Counted from the stretch's first letter, positions 43,289 through 52,377 are shown. The stretch: DNA of 64,000 nt from Pseudomonas sp. K2I15 (GCF_002204795.1 NZ_NIXO01000002.1:62001-126000); one strand, 5' to 3'. Numbers and translations: made by a program. The notes: generated by a model not told the origin, from the sequence alone.

Positions 43289-43313
43289 ACGTAAAAACCG
43301 GGAATAATTTAGC
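43289..43313 (-). promoter_or_regulatory. Candidate iron-starvation (PvdS) promoter of pvdQ
   Basis: Minus strand GCTAAAT, 15 nt, then CGT, about 65 nt before the pvdQ start. This resembles the IS box TAAAT-N16-CGT read by PvdS, with a spacer one base shorter than usual. Confidence 0.45.
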
Positions 43314-43467
43314 AGCCGCAGACGTTTTTTCGGATATATCGATATGTCTCCAGGGTGTTACCGACAAAATTTCTACATCCCGCGCTTCATGATTTGCGCT
43401 GTTCGTACGTCTTATTAGTTAAGAGCGCCATCATTTTCCTGATCAGGCTCTGATAAGGAGTTTTTGC

Positions 43468-43845
43468 ATGTACAACCCGCAACTGCCCACGGAAGGACAC
43501 TCATCCATGCATGACGCAGGTTTTGCCTCCGGCGACCAGGCGTTCGGCAAGGCGCCGGAACATGGCAACCAGCGCATTCGTCATTTGCTCAAGTGCTTTG
43601 GCCTGCGCACCAGCCTGATCCGGCTGAAGGTCATTGACGCGCTGCTGAACGCCGCCGACAACCAGCGCTCCCTCGGGGTACGGGGCGTGCACAGCCATTT
43701 GTTGGAGCTGGGCATCCCGTTGTCGTTTCTCAGCGTGCGCGAGGTGCTCAAGCGCTTGTGCACCGAGGGCGTTATCACCCTCAACGCCGACAAGAGCTAC
43801 AGCCTGCATGAGCAGGCTGCCAAAGTCCTGGAAGGCCGGGACTGA
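43468..43845 (+). CDS. Fur-like winged-helix protein, 125 aa
   Basis: The central region NQRIRHLLKCFGLRTSLIRL to SYSLHEQ looks like a Fur-type winged-helix DNA-binding domain (helix-helix-HTH with VREVLKRLCTEGVI as recognition part). The C-terminal metal-binding dimerisation domain of Fur/Zur is absent and no HHxHxxC motif is seen, so it is probably not a metal sensor. AAGGAG lies 7 nt before the ATG. It is divergent from pvdQ, which hints at a role under iron limitation; that is inference. Confidence 0.7.
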   Translation: MYNPQLPTEGHSSMHDAGFASGDQAFGKAPEHGNQRIRHLLKCFGLRTSLIRLKVIDALLNAADNQRSLGVRGVHSHLLELGIPLSFLSVREVLKRLCTEGVITLNADKSYSLHEQAAKVLEGRD

Positions 43846-43846
43846 C

Positions 43847-44041
43847 TCAGAGGTTAGGCTTGACCTTGCGGCGCATCACTCCGTTGATCACCACCACGGT
43901 CACCGCCACGGCAATGGCTATGGTCTGGAACGTTTTTTCGCTGATGACCCCATTGCCCTGCAGGTAGGACAGGCCAAACATCGTCCCCAGCACTACCAGG
44001 GAAATCAGAATCGAGTATTTCAAACGTTGCTTTTGGGTCAT
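43847..44041 (-). CDS. Small two-helix membrane protein, 64 aa
   Basis: Two hydrophobic helices (YSILISLVVLGTMFGLSYL and TIAIAVAVTVVVINGVM) linked by a polar turn, basic ends. AGGA lies 7 nt before the ATG. It is convergent with the Fur-like gene, whose stop is 1 bp away. No family recognised. Confidence 0.7.
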   Translation of the reverse strand: MTQKQRLKYSILISLVVLGTMFGLSYLQGNGVISEKTFQTIAIAVAVTVVVINGVMRRKVKPNL

Positions 44042-44214
44042 GACGGGGTCCTGAAGCTAAAAAATTGTATCCACTTTGTATCGGCTGCCACACCAAGCAC
44101 ATACCCAATGGCGGGGATGGAATGGGGTCGGCAGGGTCTCATGTTACAGGCGATGTAAAACTTTGGCTCGTCCAACGCCTGATAGAACCTGTGAGAACCT
44201 TAGAGGATTTGGAA

Positions 44215-44355
44215 ATGCTCCGTCGAATCACACTGCTGATTCCCTTGCTGATCATGCTGAGCATGAGTGGCTGCATCATTTTCCCCCACGGCGGCGGCGG
44301 TTGGCACGACCATCGCTACTACGACGGCGGCGGGCCGGGGTATTACCATCGCTGA
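44215..44355 (+). CDS. Small lipoprotein, 46 aa
   Basis: Signal peptide with lipobox: MLRRITLLIPLLIMLSMSGC, Cys20 being the lipidation site. The mature part is very short and rich in Gly, His and Tyr (FPHGGGGWHDHRYYDGGG), which could bind metal. GAGG lies 8 nt before ATG 44215. A bidirectional terminator follows. This type of tiny His/Gly lipoprotein is frequent in pseudomonads; function unknown. Confidence 0.75.
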   Translation: MLRRITLLIPLLIMLSMSGCIIFPHGGGGWHDHRYYDGGGPGYYHR

Positions 44356-44370
44356 TCAGGCGGCATAAAC

Positions 44371-44399
44371 AACAAACCCGACATCGAGTCGGGTTTGTT
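44371..44399. terminator. Bidirectional rho-independent terminator
   Basis: AACAAACCCGAC-ATCGA-GTCGGGTTTGTT is a perfect 12-bp stem between the lipoprotein gene and the convergent ABC permease gene; it can serve both. Confidence 0.88.
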
Positions 44400-44413
44400 A
44401 TGAAAGGCCAGGC

Positions 44414-45190
44414 TTAACTGTTTGCCCCATGCACCCAACGCTGATGCAACCACCGCGCAAACGCATCCAGGGCAAACCCCAGCAAGCCGATCAGCAGCAC
44501 CATCGCCATCAGTTCCGAGTAAGCCAGCCGGTCACGGGTGTCGAGGATGTAGTAACCCAGCCCCGCACTGACCCCGAGCATTTCGCACGGCACCAGCACG
44601 ATCCACAGAATGCCGATAGCCAGGCGCACGCCGGTCAGCACGTGCCCCATCACCCCGGGAATAATCACCCGGCGCAAGGTTTCCAAGCGCGTGGCGCTCA
44701 GGCTTTTGCTCAATTGCAACCAGCGCGGGTCCAACTGCCGCACGCCCGCCGCCGTATTCAGCAAAATCGGCCACACCGCCGCGAACGCCAACAGGAAGTA
44801 AATCGGCTGGTCGCCCACGCCCATCAACATCACCACGATGGGCATCCACGACAGCGGCGAAATCATCCGCAAAAACTGGAAAGCCGGCGTGGTCGCCGCT
44901 TCCAGCTTGCGCGAACTGCCCACCAGCAAGCCCAACGGCACGCCAATCAGCAACGCCAGGAACAGCCCCACGAAGATCCGCTTGAGGCTGACGGCGATGT
45001 TCAGGTACAGCTCGCTGCGCCCCAACAATTCCCACAGACTGGCGAGGGTCGCCGACAGCGAAAACCGCGCAGACAAACCGTCTGCACTGCCAAACACCCT
45101 CACCCCCAACCACCAGAGCAACAACAATCCTGCCAGCCCGCTCAAGCCAAGCAACCAGCCCGGCAACGCCAAGGTTTTGCCGTTGTTCAA
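44414..45190 (-). CDS. ABC transporter permease, nitrate/sulfonate/taurine class
   Basis: 258-residue inner-membrane permease of the SsuC/TauC family, six helices. The EAA loop is LSKSLSATRLETLRRVIIPG and the downstream GVRLAIGILWIVLVPCEMLG is characteristic. Its start overlaps the stop of the binding-protein gene by 4 bp. Third gene of the ATPase-binding protein-permease operon. The substrate is unknown; the class covers sulfonates, nitrate, cyanate and thiamine precursors. Confidence 0.92.
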   Translation of the reverse strand: MNNGKTLALPGWLLGLSGLAGLLLLWWLGVRVFGSADGLSARFSLSATLASLWELLGRSELYLNIAVSLKRIFVGLFLALLIGVPLGLLVGSSRKLEAATTPAFQFLRMISPLSWMPIVVMLMGVGDQPIYFLLAFAAVWPILLNTAAGVRQLDPRWLQLSKSLSATRLETLRRVIIPGVMGHVLTGVRLAIGILWIVLVPCEMLGVSAGLGYYILDTRDRLAYSELMAMVLLIGLLGFALDAFARWLHQRWVHGANS

Positions 45191-46386
45191 ACGCCAATCT
45201 CCTCGGTTCGTTCGAAGCCTTCCGGCAAGCCAAAGGTCTTCATGCCACCCACTGCTGCAATCGCATTGCGTACGAAGCGATCGTCCACCAGATCTTTGGC
45301 GACGAAGGCCGGATCCAGGTCGGCGAGGAATTTCTTGTCGCCCTCGATCAGCGTGTCTTTCAGGCGACGCACCAGCTCTTCGGTGTAGCTGGGGAATGGA
45401 TACGGTTGGAAGTCGATGCGGTGCTCGTCCCAGTTCGCATGCTGGATGGCGCCGTCGGCAAGGTACGCCGCACGGTCGCTGGCAGCAGGCGCCAAGACTT
45501 TACGCAGCACCGGTTCTGCATGCGGCGTATAGCGGTTTTCGCCGTCCTTGGACAGCAGCTTCACCGCCTCTTCACGGTTGTCGCGGGTCCAGACCTGCGC
45601 CTTGACGATCGCATTCACCACCTTCTGCGACCATTCCGGGCGGTTGGTCAGGTCGTGCTCGTGCATAAACACCACGCAGCATGCGTGATTGCGCCACACG
45701 TCACCGGTAAAGCGCTGCACGCGGCCCACGTTAAGGTTTTCGGCCAGGGCGTTGAACGGCTCGGCGACGATGTAGCCGTCGATGCGTTTGCTGGCCAGGG
45801 CCGGCGGCATGTCCGAGGGCGGCAACACGATCAGGTTGACCTCGTTGGCGGCAATCGCGCTGCCGGCGGCACGCGCCACCGGCGTCAGGCCGTTGTCGCG
45901 GAACAACTGCTGCACCACCACGTTATGGATCGAGTACCAGAACGGAATCGCCACCGACTTGCCGCCCAGTTGCTTCACATCGGTAATGCCTGGCGATACG
46001 GTCAAACCCGAGCCGCCTACGTGGTTCCAGGCCACGACCTTGGCCGGGACCTTGCTGCCATAACGCGCCCATACCGTCATCGGCGACAGCAGGTGAATCA
46101 CGTTGACCTGGCCGGAAATAAACGCCTCGATCACCTGTGCCCAACTGCGCAGCAGCACCGGGCGCTCGGCCTTGATGCCTTCGGCTTCGAACAGGCCATT
46201 GTTGTGGGCTACCAGCAACGGCGTGGCGTCGGTGATCGGCAAGTAGCCGATGCGTACCGGTGCGTCCGGCTCACTGGCCGCCCGGGCCTGCAAGCTGCTC
46301 AGCAGTGGCAAGGCTCCGGCGGCACTGAGCACGGCCGAGAGTTTGAGAAAATCACGGCGCGAGTGAGTGAGGTCATCCAGACACAT
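45187..46386 (-). CDS. ABC transporter substrate-binding protein, SsuA/NMT1-like
   Basis: 399-residue periplasmic protein. A twin-arginine signal is visible (HSRRDFLKLSAVLSAAGALP, cleavage near ARA-ASEP). The mature start VRIGYLPITDATPLLVAHNN is typical of the NrtA/NMT1 class. The WNHVGGSGLTVSPGI and GYIVAEPFNALAE segments line the ligand cleft. It overlaps the permease gene by 4 bp and the ATPase gene by 14 bp. A TAT signal suggests a folded or cofactor-bound export form, as in nitrate-type binding proteins. Confidence 0.9.
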   Translation of the reverse strand: MCLDDLTHSRRDFLKLSAVLSAAGALPLLSSLQARAASEPDAPVRIGYLPITDATPLLVAHNNGLFEAEGIKAERPVLLRSWAQVIEAFISGQVNVIHLLSPMTVWARYGSKVPAKVVAWNHVGGSGLTVSPGITDVKQLGGKSVAIPFWYSIHNVVVQQLFRDNGLTPVARAAGSAIAANEVNLIVLPPSDMPPALASKRIDGYIVAEPFNALAENLNVGRVQRFTGDVWRNHACCVVFMHEHDLTNRPEWSQKVVNAIVKAQVWTRDNREEAVKLLSKDGENRYTPHAEPVLRKVLAPAASDRAAYLADGAIQHANWDEHRIDFQPYPFPSYTEELVRRLKDTLIEGDKKFLADLDPAFVAKDLVDDRFVRNAIAAVGGMKTFGLPEGFERTEEIGV

Positions 46387-47176
46387 GGCAGGGCTCCAGC
46401 AGTTCAGTGGGTTGGGGGTCAGTGCGGCTCGCCTGCCGTAGGGTTTTGAGAATCTCGATGCGCAGGGTGCCGATGGCTTCTACCTGTTCTTCCCGCGGTT
46501 GCGGCAGGTCGATGCGCCATTCGCCGAGGGTTCGCGCCGGGCGGTTACCCAGTAGCAGAATCCGGTCGCTCAGCAGCAGCGCTTCGTCGATGTCGTGGGT
46601 GATCAGCACCGCCGCCGAGCCTTGCTCGCGGTTGACCTTGAGCAGCAGGTGCTGCATGTCGGCACGGGTCACTTCATCCAGGGCGCCGAAGGGTTCGTCC
46701 AGCAGCAAAACCTGCGGCTGGCGCGCCAGGCAGCGGGCCAGTGCCGTGCGCTGGGCCATGCCGCCAGACAGCGCCGCCGGGAATTGCTGGCGGGCGTGTT
46801 CCAGGCCTACGGCGTGGATCGCGTGGTCGACCCGGTGGCGTCGTTCTTCCGGGCTAAGGTGCGGTTGGCGGGCAAAATCCAGGCCGAAGGCGACGTTCTT
46901 TTCCAGGCTCAGCCACGGCAGCAGGCTGGGGTCCTGGAACGCCACCGCCACCCGCGGATGTGGGCCATTCAACGGCTCGCCGAGCAGGCTGATGCTGCCG
47001 CCCTGAGGCGCCTGCAAACCGGCAAGCACCCGCAACAGGCTGGATTTGCCAACACCGCTGGGGCCGAGGATCGACACCACTTCACCCGGCTGCAGCTGCA
47101 GGTCGAAACCTTCCAGCACCGACTTGCCCGCGTAGCCCAGGCAAATCCCCTGGGCGTGCAATACCGCCTGGCTCAT
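46373..47176 (-). CDS. ABC transporter ATP-binding protein, SsuB/TauB-like
   Basis: 267-residue ATPase. Walker A GPSGVGKSS (about residues 38-46), Q-loop VAFQDPSLLPWL, signature LSGGMAQRTALARCLA, Walker B VLLLDEPFGALD, switch His in ITHDIDEAL. The family ending is degenerate. It overlaps the following binding-protein gene by 14 bp and the preceding dehydrogenase-like gene by 4 bp, so four genes are translationally coupled. Confidence 0.94.
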   Translation of the reverse strand: MSQAVLHAQGICLGYAGKSVLEGFDLQLQPGEVVSILGPSGVGKSSLLRVLAGLQAPQGGSISLLGEPLNGPHPRVAVAFQDPSLLPWLSLEKNVAFGLDFARQPHLSPEERRHRVDHAIHAVGLEHARQQFPAALSGGMAQRTALARCLARQPQVLLLDEPFGALDEVTRADMQHLLLKVNREQGSAAVLITHDIDEALLLSDRILLLGNRPARTLGEWRIDLPQPREEQVEAIGTLRIEILKTLRQASRTDPQPTELLEPCHVSG

Positions 47177-48234
47177 AGATTGGCCTGACGGTTCAACTCG
47201 GTGCGCAACTGCACCAGGCTCGGCGTCACGATCGGCACAAACGCCGACTCGCGCCAGCGCCGGGCAAAGCCGCTGCCGTGAGCGGTCAAATAGGCCTTGC
47301 CGCCGCTGGCTTGCAACTCAAGTTGAACAGCGCTGGCAGCCGTTTCCGCAAGGGCAATGCGCAGGCGGAACAACGGCACCGGCTCTGTGCCGAAGCGGCC
47401 GGCCAGTAAACCTTTCTTGAGCTCGTTGACCGACTGTTCAAGCGAACTGCGCAGCACTTCCAATTCTTCGCGCAACACGGTGCGGCTGGAGCCCAAATGA
47501 TTGGCCACCTCCGCCAGCGAACGCCGGGCCAGGCCAATGGACATGCCGCATTGCAAACCCAGAAACGCCGGGCGTACTGCCGGCAGGAACTTGCGCGCAT
47601 CCTCATGCAGCAACCAGTCGCGGCTCAGCTCAACCGCTTCAAAGCCCAGGGCTGCGGTGTTGCTGGATTGCAGGCCCAACAGTTCCAGGTCACGGGAGCG
47701 TTGCAAGCCGGCCACCGAATCGGGAATCGCCAGGATAAACGGCGCGCCACCCTGAGCATGCTCGATGGCTGCCGCTACCACAAAACCATTCTTGCGCAGG
47801 TTGGTCACCCAATGCAGGCGGCCATTGAGGTTCCAGCCATCATCGGTTGGCTCGGCGCTGATCTGCAACGACTCGATGCCGGAGAGAAATTTCATGGCGT
47901 TGGACAGCCCGGTCGCCCCGGCGAGCTTGCCGCTCAGCAGGTCCGGCAGCAGTTGCTCGCGCAAGCGCTGGTTCGGGCTTTGCAACAGATACTCGATAAA
48001 CGAGCGTTGGCCCCAGAAGACGAACGCTGATGCCAGGGAATGACTGGCCACATCCGCGATGGCTTCTACCGCGCCCGTGACATCGCCGCCCAGGCCACCT
48101 AGCTCCTTGGGCACACCGATACGTAATACATTGGCCTCTGCCAGCCGTGGCAGCACTTCCTGCGGATCGCAACTGCCCACGTCCAGGGCCTGCGCTTGAA
48201 CATCGAGCCAGCGGCTCAAGACTGGGTCAAGCAT
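47173..48234 (-). CDS. Acyl-CoA-dehydrogenase-fold flavoprotein (SfnB/DszC-like)
   Basis: 353-residue flavin enzyme. Segments ANVLRIGVPKELGGLGGDV, HSLASAFVFWGQRSFIEYLL and LSGKLAGATGLSNAMKFLSG follow the acyl-CoA dehydrogenase fold, but the catalytic Glu region of true dehydrogenases is not evident, as in the DszC/SfnB flavin monooxygenase-like branch. It precedes and overlaps the ABC ATPase gene, which fits a role in organosulfur or related compound degradation. The substrate is inferred only from the transporter class. Confidence 0.78.
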   Translation of the reverse strand: MLDPVLSRWLDVQAQALDVGSCDPQEVLPRLAEANVLRIGVPKELGGLGGDVTGAVEAIADVASHSLASAFVFWGQRSFIEYLLQSPNQRLREQLLPDLLSGKLAGATGLSNAMKFLSGIESLQISAEPTDDGWNLNGRLHWVTNLRKNGFVVAAAIEHAQGGAPFILAIPDSVAGLQRSRDLELLGLQSSNTAALGFEAVELSRDWLLHEDARKFLPAVRPAFLGLQCGMSIGLARRSLAEVANHLGSSRTVLREELEVLRSSLEQSVNELKKGLLAGRFGTEPVPLFRLRIALAETAASAVQLELQASGGKAYLTAHGSGFARRWRESAFVPIVTPSLVQLRTELNRQANL

Positions 48235-48286
48235 TCATGTTTCTCCTTGTTACAGCATGTTTACCATCGCGAACGCTTGCGCGCCT

Positions 48287-48847
48287 TCAGCTTGCCGGTT
48301 TTTCCCAACGGTACTGCGCCAGCTCCGGGTTCAACGGGGTGCGGGCGAACACGTTGGCGAAATTGCACAGAGTGGCCAGGCTCACGCCCAGGATAACCTC
48401 AAGCGCATGACCGTCGGTGTAGCCAGCCTCACGGAACGCGACATAACCTGCGTCGCTGACATCACCACGGGTGGCGATCACTTCGCGAGTGAACGCGGCG
48501 AGTGTCTCATAACGCTCGTTGGGCAATTCACCGCGCTGGCGCAGGGCATCGATCACGTCTTCCGGCAACTTGGCCTTGTTGCGCGCTACGGCAGTGTGCC
48601 CGGCGACGCAGAAATCGCAACCGTGGTTGGTGGCGGCAATCAATTGCACCACTTCGCGGTCGGCCAGGCTCAAGTCAGACTTGGCGTTCAGGCCGGAGAC
48701 GGTGATGTAAGTTTCCAGTGCTGCCGGGGCATTGGCCAACACCGCCAGCAGATTGGGGATGAACCCGGAACCCTTCAGGGCATTTTCCAGAAAGGGTTTG
48801 GCCGCTTCAGGGGCGGTTTCCAGGGTTAGCATCGGTACGCGGGACAT
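48287..48847 (-). CDS. AhpD/carboxymuconolactone decarboxylase-like protein
   Basis: 186-residue helical protein. The active-site block is AATNHGCDFCVAGHTAVARN, with the CxxC and following His of AhpD-type peroxidase-related enzymes. A second similar helix block follows (GHALEVILGVSLATLCNFAN). GAGGAG precedes the start. It lies 52 bp upstream of the flavoprotein gene and heads that operon. Proposed role: thiol-dependent peroxidase protecting the flavin enzyme; members are also annotated without proven activity. Confidence 0.85.
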   Translation of the reverse strand: MSRVPMLTLETAPEAAKPFLENALKGSGFIPNLLAVLANAPAALETYITVSGLNAKSDLSLADREVVQLIAATNHGCDFCVAGHTAVARNKAKLPEDVIDALRQRGELPNERYETLAAFTREVIATRGDVSDAGYVAFREAGYTDGHALEVILGVSLATLCNFANVFARTPLNPELAQYRWEKPAS

Positions 48848-48949
48848 GGAGTGGTCTCCTCATGGATTCGTGTACCAAGTCTGTTGGTTATAAAAAATCC
48901 GCTCAATAGTCTAAAGTAGCGATTACTTGCTCTAGAGTCTTTCCATTAG

Positions 48950-49855
48950 ATGAATTCGTCCAGTTCCCTCGTCGATTGGTTATTAGATAGCCTCGAACTC
49001 AACACCAGTCTGTTTCACGTGGGCCGTTACTGCGGCGACTGGCACGCCAGCACCCACGGCCTGGCGAGCGCGAGTTTTCATCTGGTGGTGCAAGGGCAAT
49101 GCTGGATGCACATCGATGGCGACCCGACCCCCTATCCGCTGAACAACGGCGACGCGGTATTCCTGCTGCGGGATCTGGCGTATCGCCTGTCCAGCGATGG
49201 CAGCGCCGCCGGCGCTCAGGAATGCCCGCGCAAGCCGATGCTGGCGCTCGACAGCCAGGCGAGTGACGGCGTGGGCCTGGTGTGCGGGTTCTTCCATTTC
49301 CAATCCGGGTTGTCGGCGATGATTGTCGACACCCTGCCCGCCTGGATCATTCTGCGGGCCGGCGACCCTTCGCTGACCGCCGCACGCAACCTGTTCGAAT
49401 TGATCCTGCAGGAATGCGAGCGCACGCCGGCGCCCTCGCCCGCCCTGCTGGAGCGCCTGTGCCATTTGCTGTTTCTGTATGTGCTGCGCCAACAAGTGCT
49501 GGACAACACCGACCTCGGCGGCCTCCCGGCCCTGGCCCGGCAACCGGCCTTTGCCAGCCTGCTGGAACAGTTGATCGCGCGCCCGGCCGAGCCCTGGACC
49601 CTGGAAAGCATGGCGGCCTGCACCGGCTTGTCGCGCTCGGCGTTCTTCAAGCGCTTCAATGAACTGTGCGGCCAGTCGCCGGGGCAAGTGCTGCTGATGA
49701 TGCGCGTGCGCCACGCCTGCCAGTTGTTCAAGCAGGACCAGACCGTCGCGGATGTGTCCCTGGCCGTGGGTTATCAATCGGTCGCCGCGTTTACCCGGGC
49801 CTTCCATAAAGTCACCGGCTTCCAGCCCGGCGCCTATCGCAAGGCTCAAGGCTGA
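48950..49855 (+). CDS. AraC-family regulator with cupin sensor
   Basis: 301 residues. The N-terminal cupin (SFHLVVQGQCWMHIDGDPTP, GDAVFLLRDLAYRLS) is of the Cupin_6 type; C-terminal HTH pair is PWTLESMAACTGLSRSAFFK and TVADVSLAVGYQSVAAFTRA, ending HKVTGFQPGAYRK. It is divergent from the AhpD-like gene and therefore the likely regulator of that operon. The ribosome-binding site is weak. It overlaps the convergent LysR gene by 10 bp. Confidence 0.88.
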   Translation: MNSSSSLVDWLLDSLELNTSLFHVGRYCGDWHASTHGLASASFHLVVQGQCWMHIDGDPTPYPLNNGDAVFLLRDLAYRLSSDGSAAGAQECPRKPMLALDSQASDGVGLVCGFFHFQSGLSAMIVDTLPAWIILRAGDPSLTAARNLFELILQECERTPAPSPALLERLCHLLFLYVLRQQVLDNTDLGGLPALARQPAFASLLEQLIARPAEPWTLESMAACTGLSRSAFFKRFNELCGQSPGQVLLMMRVRHACQLFKQDQTVADVSLAVGYQSVAAFTRAFHKVTGFQPGAYRKAQG

Positions 49856-50763
49856 CGCTGCAACCCGTTGCCCGGCCGGGCGCAAAGCTCCACCAGCCAA
49901 TCGACAAATACCCGCACCCGTTGCGACAGCTGGCGGTGCGGCGGGTACAGCGCGGTCAGCGGCAATTTGGGCGGTCGCAAATCCGCCAGCACCTCCACCA
50001 GCGTGCCCGCTTCCAGCTGGCGAACGGCGTGGTAGTAAGGCGTCTGCACCAATCCATAACCCGCTTCACACGCCGCCAGGTAACCATCAGCGCTGTTGAC
50101 CGCGACCTGTTTGGGCAGGTCCACCAAACGTATGTCCTTGCCGATCTGGAACTCCAGGCCATACCGTTTGCCGCTGGTGCTGGAGAAGTACTCGACCACT
50201 TGATGGCCAGCCAGGTCATCCAGCGTTGATGGCATACCGAACTGCTGCACGTAACCGGGGCTGGCGCAGGTCACCTGATCCATCATCGCCAGCGGCCGGG
50301 CCACCAGTGACTCGTCCAGCGCCAGGCCGCCGCGCAACACGCAGTCCACGCCTTCGCGGATCAGGTCCACCGGGCGGTCGTTGAGGCCGATTTCCAGGTC
50401 GATCTGCGGGTAACGCGTGGTGAACTCGGGCAATGCCGGAATCACCAGAAAACGCCCGATCCCCGACGGCATATCAATACGCAACGTGCCGCGCGGGTTG
50501 CGGCGACTGGTGGAGAACACCGCCTCGGTTTCTTCAAGATCAGCCAATAGGCTCACGCAACGCTGATAGTAGGCGGCGCCGTCCAGCGTCGGGCTGACCT
50601 GGCGCGTGGTGCGCTGCAACAGCTGCACGCCCAGGTGTGCCTCCAACTGCTTGATCAGGATCGTCACCGAGGCGCGCGGCAGTTGCAGGCTGTCGGCCGC
50701 CTTGGCAAAGCCGCCCAATTCGACGATCCGCACGAACACACGCATGGCGTTAAAACGATCCAT
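49846..50763 (-). CDS. LysR-family regulator (adjacent to aldo/keto reductase)
   Basis: 305 residues. HTH at residues 5-60: MRVFVRIVELGGFAKAADSL, LPRASVTILIKQLEAHLGV, LLQRTTRQVSPTLDG. The effector domain follows with RGTLRIDMPSGIGRFLVIPA. It belongs to the CrgA/DmlR-like group. It is divergent from the aldo/keto reductase gene (119 bp apart) and probably controls it. Confidence 0.9.
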   Translation of the reverse strand: MDRFNAMRVFVRIVELGGFAKAADSLQLPRASVTILIKQLEAHLGVQLLQRTTRQVSPTLDGAAYYQRCVSLLADLEETEAVFSTSRRNPRGTLRIDMPSGIGRFLVIPALPEFTTRYPQIDLEIGLNDRPVDLIREGVDCVLRGGLALDESLVARPLAMMDQVTCASPGYVQQFGMPSTLDDLAGHQVVEYFSSTSGKRYGLEFQIGKDIRLVDLPKQVAVNSADGYLAACEAGYGLVQTPYYHAVRQLEAGTLVEVLADLRPPKLPLTALYPPHRQLSQRVRVFVDWLVELCARPGNGLQRQP

Positions 50764-50881
50764 TGGGCGGATTCCTTCAAGGATTATTTAGAATTTCATA
50801 ATAGTGATAGTGGTTTTAGCCGGTTTATCCCGCTTTTGTCGAGGGCAACAATGGAGCCCTTCCCACACAGGAGCTGGACCC

Positions 50882-51877
50882 ATGCACACTCGTCAACTCG
50901 GCAAAAACGGCCCTCAGGTTTCCGCCATCGGCCTCGGCTGCATGGGCATGACCGATTTCTACACCACCGGCACCGACACCACCGAAGCCATCAATACCTT
51001 GCACCGCGCGCTGGAGCTGGGGATCAACCTGCTGGACACCGCCGACATGTACGGCCCCCACACCAATGAAGAACTGATCGGCAAGGCCATCGCCGGCAAG
51101 CGCGAGCAGGTTTTTCTCGCCAGCAAATTCGGCATTGTGCGTGACCCGGCGAACCCGACGCTGCGTGGGGTGAATGGCCGGCCGGAGTACATCCGCGCGT
51201 CCATCGACGGCACCTTGAAACGCCTGGGCGTGGAAACCCTCGACCTGTATTACCAGCACCGCATCGACCCTGAGGTGACGATTGAAGAAACCGTCGGCGC
51301 CATGGCCGAGTTGGTCAAGCAAGGCAAGGTGCGTTACCTGGGCTTGAGTGAAGCGTCGGCCGCCACTCTGGAGCGGGCGCACAAGGTGCACCCCATCAGC
51401 GCGCTGCAAAGCGAATATTCGCTGTGGAGCCGCGACCAGGAAGACAACGGCTGCCTCGCCGCCTGCCAGCGCCTGGGGATTGCGTTTGTGCCTTACAGCC
51501 CGCTGGGCCGTGGCTTCCTGACCGGTGCGCTGAAAAGCCCGGATGATTTTGCAGCAGACGACTACCGCCGGTTCAGCCCGCGCTTTCAGGGTGAGAACTT
51601 TGCGAAGAACCTGTTGCTGGTGGAGCAGGTGCAAGTGCTGGCCGCCGACAAGGGCGTGACAGCCGGGCAGTTGGCGTTGGCTTGGGTGCTGGCGCAAGGG
51701 GATTACCTGATCCCGATCCCTGGGACCAAACAGCGTAAGTACCTGGAAGAGAACGTCGCGGCACTAGAGGTCAAGCTGAGCCAGGCTGAGTTGGCAGCGC
51801 TGGAGGCGATCTTCCCGGCCAATGCAACGGCAGGCTTGCGTTACCCGGAAGCGGTCATGCAGATGCTGGATAAATAG
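50882..51877 (+). CDS. Aldo/keto reductase
   Basis: 331-residue NADPH-dependent TIM-barrel oxidoreductase of the AKR13/YakC-like class. The tetrad is visible: Asp and Tyr in [17 protein letters not shown], Lys in FLASKFGIV, His in [10 protein letters not shown]. Cofactor-binding segments are [11 protein letters not shown] and [19 protein letters not shown] lies 8 nt before ATG 50882. It is paired with a divergent LysR gene. The substrate is unknown; likely aldehydes or quinones. Confidence 0.9.
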   Translation: MHTRQLGKNGPQVSAIGLGCMGMTDFYTTGTDTTEAINTLHRALELGINLLDTADMYGPHTNEELIGKAIAGKREQVFLASKFGIVRDPANPTLRGVNGRPEYIRASIDGTLKRLGVETLDLYYQHRIDPEVTIEETVGAMAELVKQGKVRYLGLSEASAATLERAHKVHPISALQSEYSLWSRDQEDNGCLAACQRLGIAFVPYSPLGRGFLTGALKSPDDFAADDYRRFSPRFQGENFAKNLLLVEQVQVLAADKGVTAGQLALAWVLAQGDYLIPIPGTKQRKYLEENVAALEVKLSQAELAALEAIFPANATAGLRYPEAVMQMLDK

Positions 51878-51883
51878 CCCCAC

Positions 51884-52282
51884 TCAGCTGCGCTTGCGAA
51901 AATCCGACAGGATGAATGGCGTGTGCGCTCTCAGCCAGGTATCAACCTCATCGAGCGAACGCAGAAGCCCGCTGTGGGACTCGACACTGTTGCGCGTGAC
52001 GCTGGCGGTAAACCCGTCGGCGTCCTGGCGCAGGGTGCCCGTGCACTTGACCGATTGGCCGTGTTCCTCGGTAAACGAGGTGGCGGTCAACGGCGCCGAG
52101 GTTAACGCCTGGGTGGTTCGCGCCTTGAGTGCCTTGCGCTTGGCGGCCAGTTCCTTGGCAACAACCACACTGCCAATCGCCATTGCCAGGTAAAAAAACG
52201 CCATGAAGTTGTAGGTGGTGCCTCTGACCGTGTGGTGCTGGATGCCCAGCCACTTGACGACCTGGTAGATGATTTCGTCCAT
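51884..52282 (-). CDS. Hypothetical membrane-anchored protein, 132 aa
   Basis: One hydrophobic segment near the N-terminus (YNFMAFFYLAMAIGSVVVAK) followed by a basic helix (AAKRKALKARTTQ) and a small soluble domain (KCTGTLRQDADGFTASVTRN). The ribosome-binding site is poor. It ends 6 bp after the convergent aldo/keto reductase stop. Not recognised. Confidence 0.6.
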   Translation of the reverse strand: MDEIIYQVVKWLGIQHHTVRGTTYNFMAFFYLAMAIGSVVVAKELAAKRKALKARTTQALTSAPLTATSFTEEHGQSVKCTGTLRQDADGFTASVTRNSVESHSGLLRSLDEVDTWLRAHTPFILSDFRKRS

Positions 52283-52356
52283 GTTTTACCGTGCAATCCG
52301 TTAAGGCCGTTGGAGATTCAGGCCCGCATCAAACACCCCTGCATCACAAAATAGAA

Positions 52357-52377
52357 GCCTCGCGCAGGCGTTTTTTT
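52357..52377 (+). terminator. Terminator-like hairpin with T7 tail
   Basis: GCCT-CGCGC-AGGC followed by G and seven T on the plus strand. The stem is short. It would end plus-strand transcripts running past the aldo/keto reductase gene. Confidence 0.45.
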
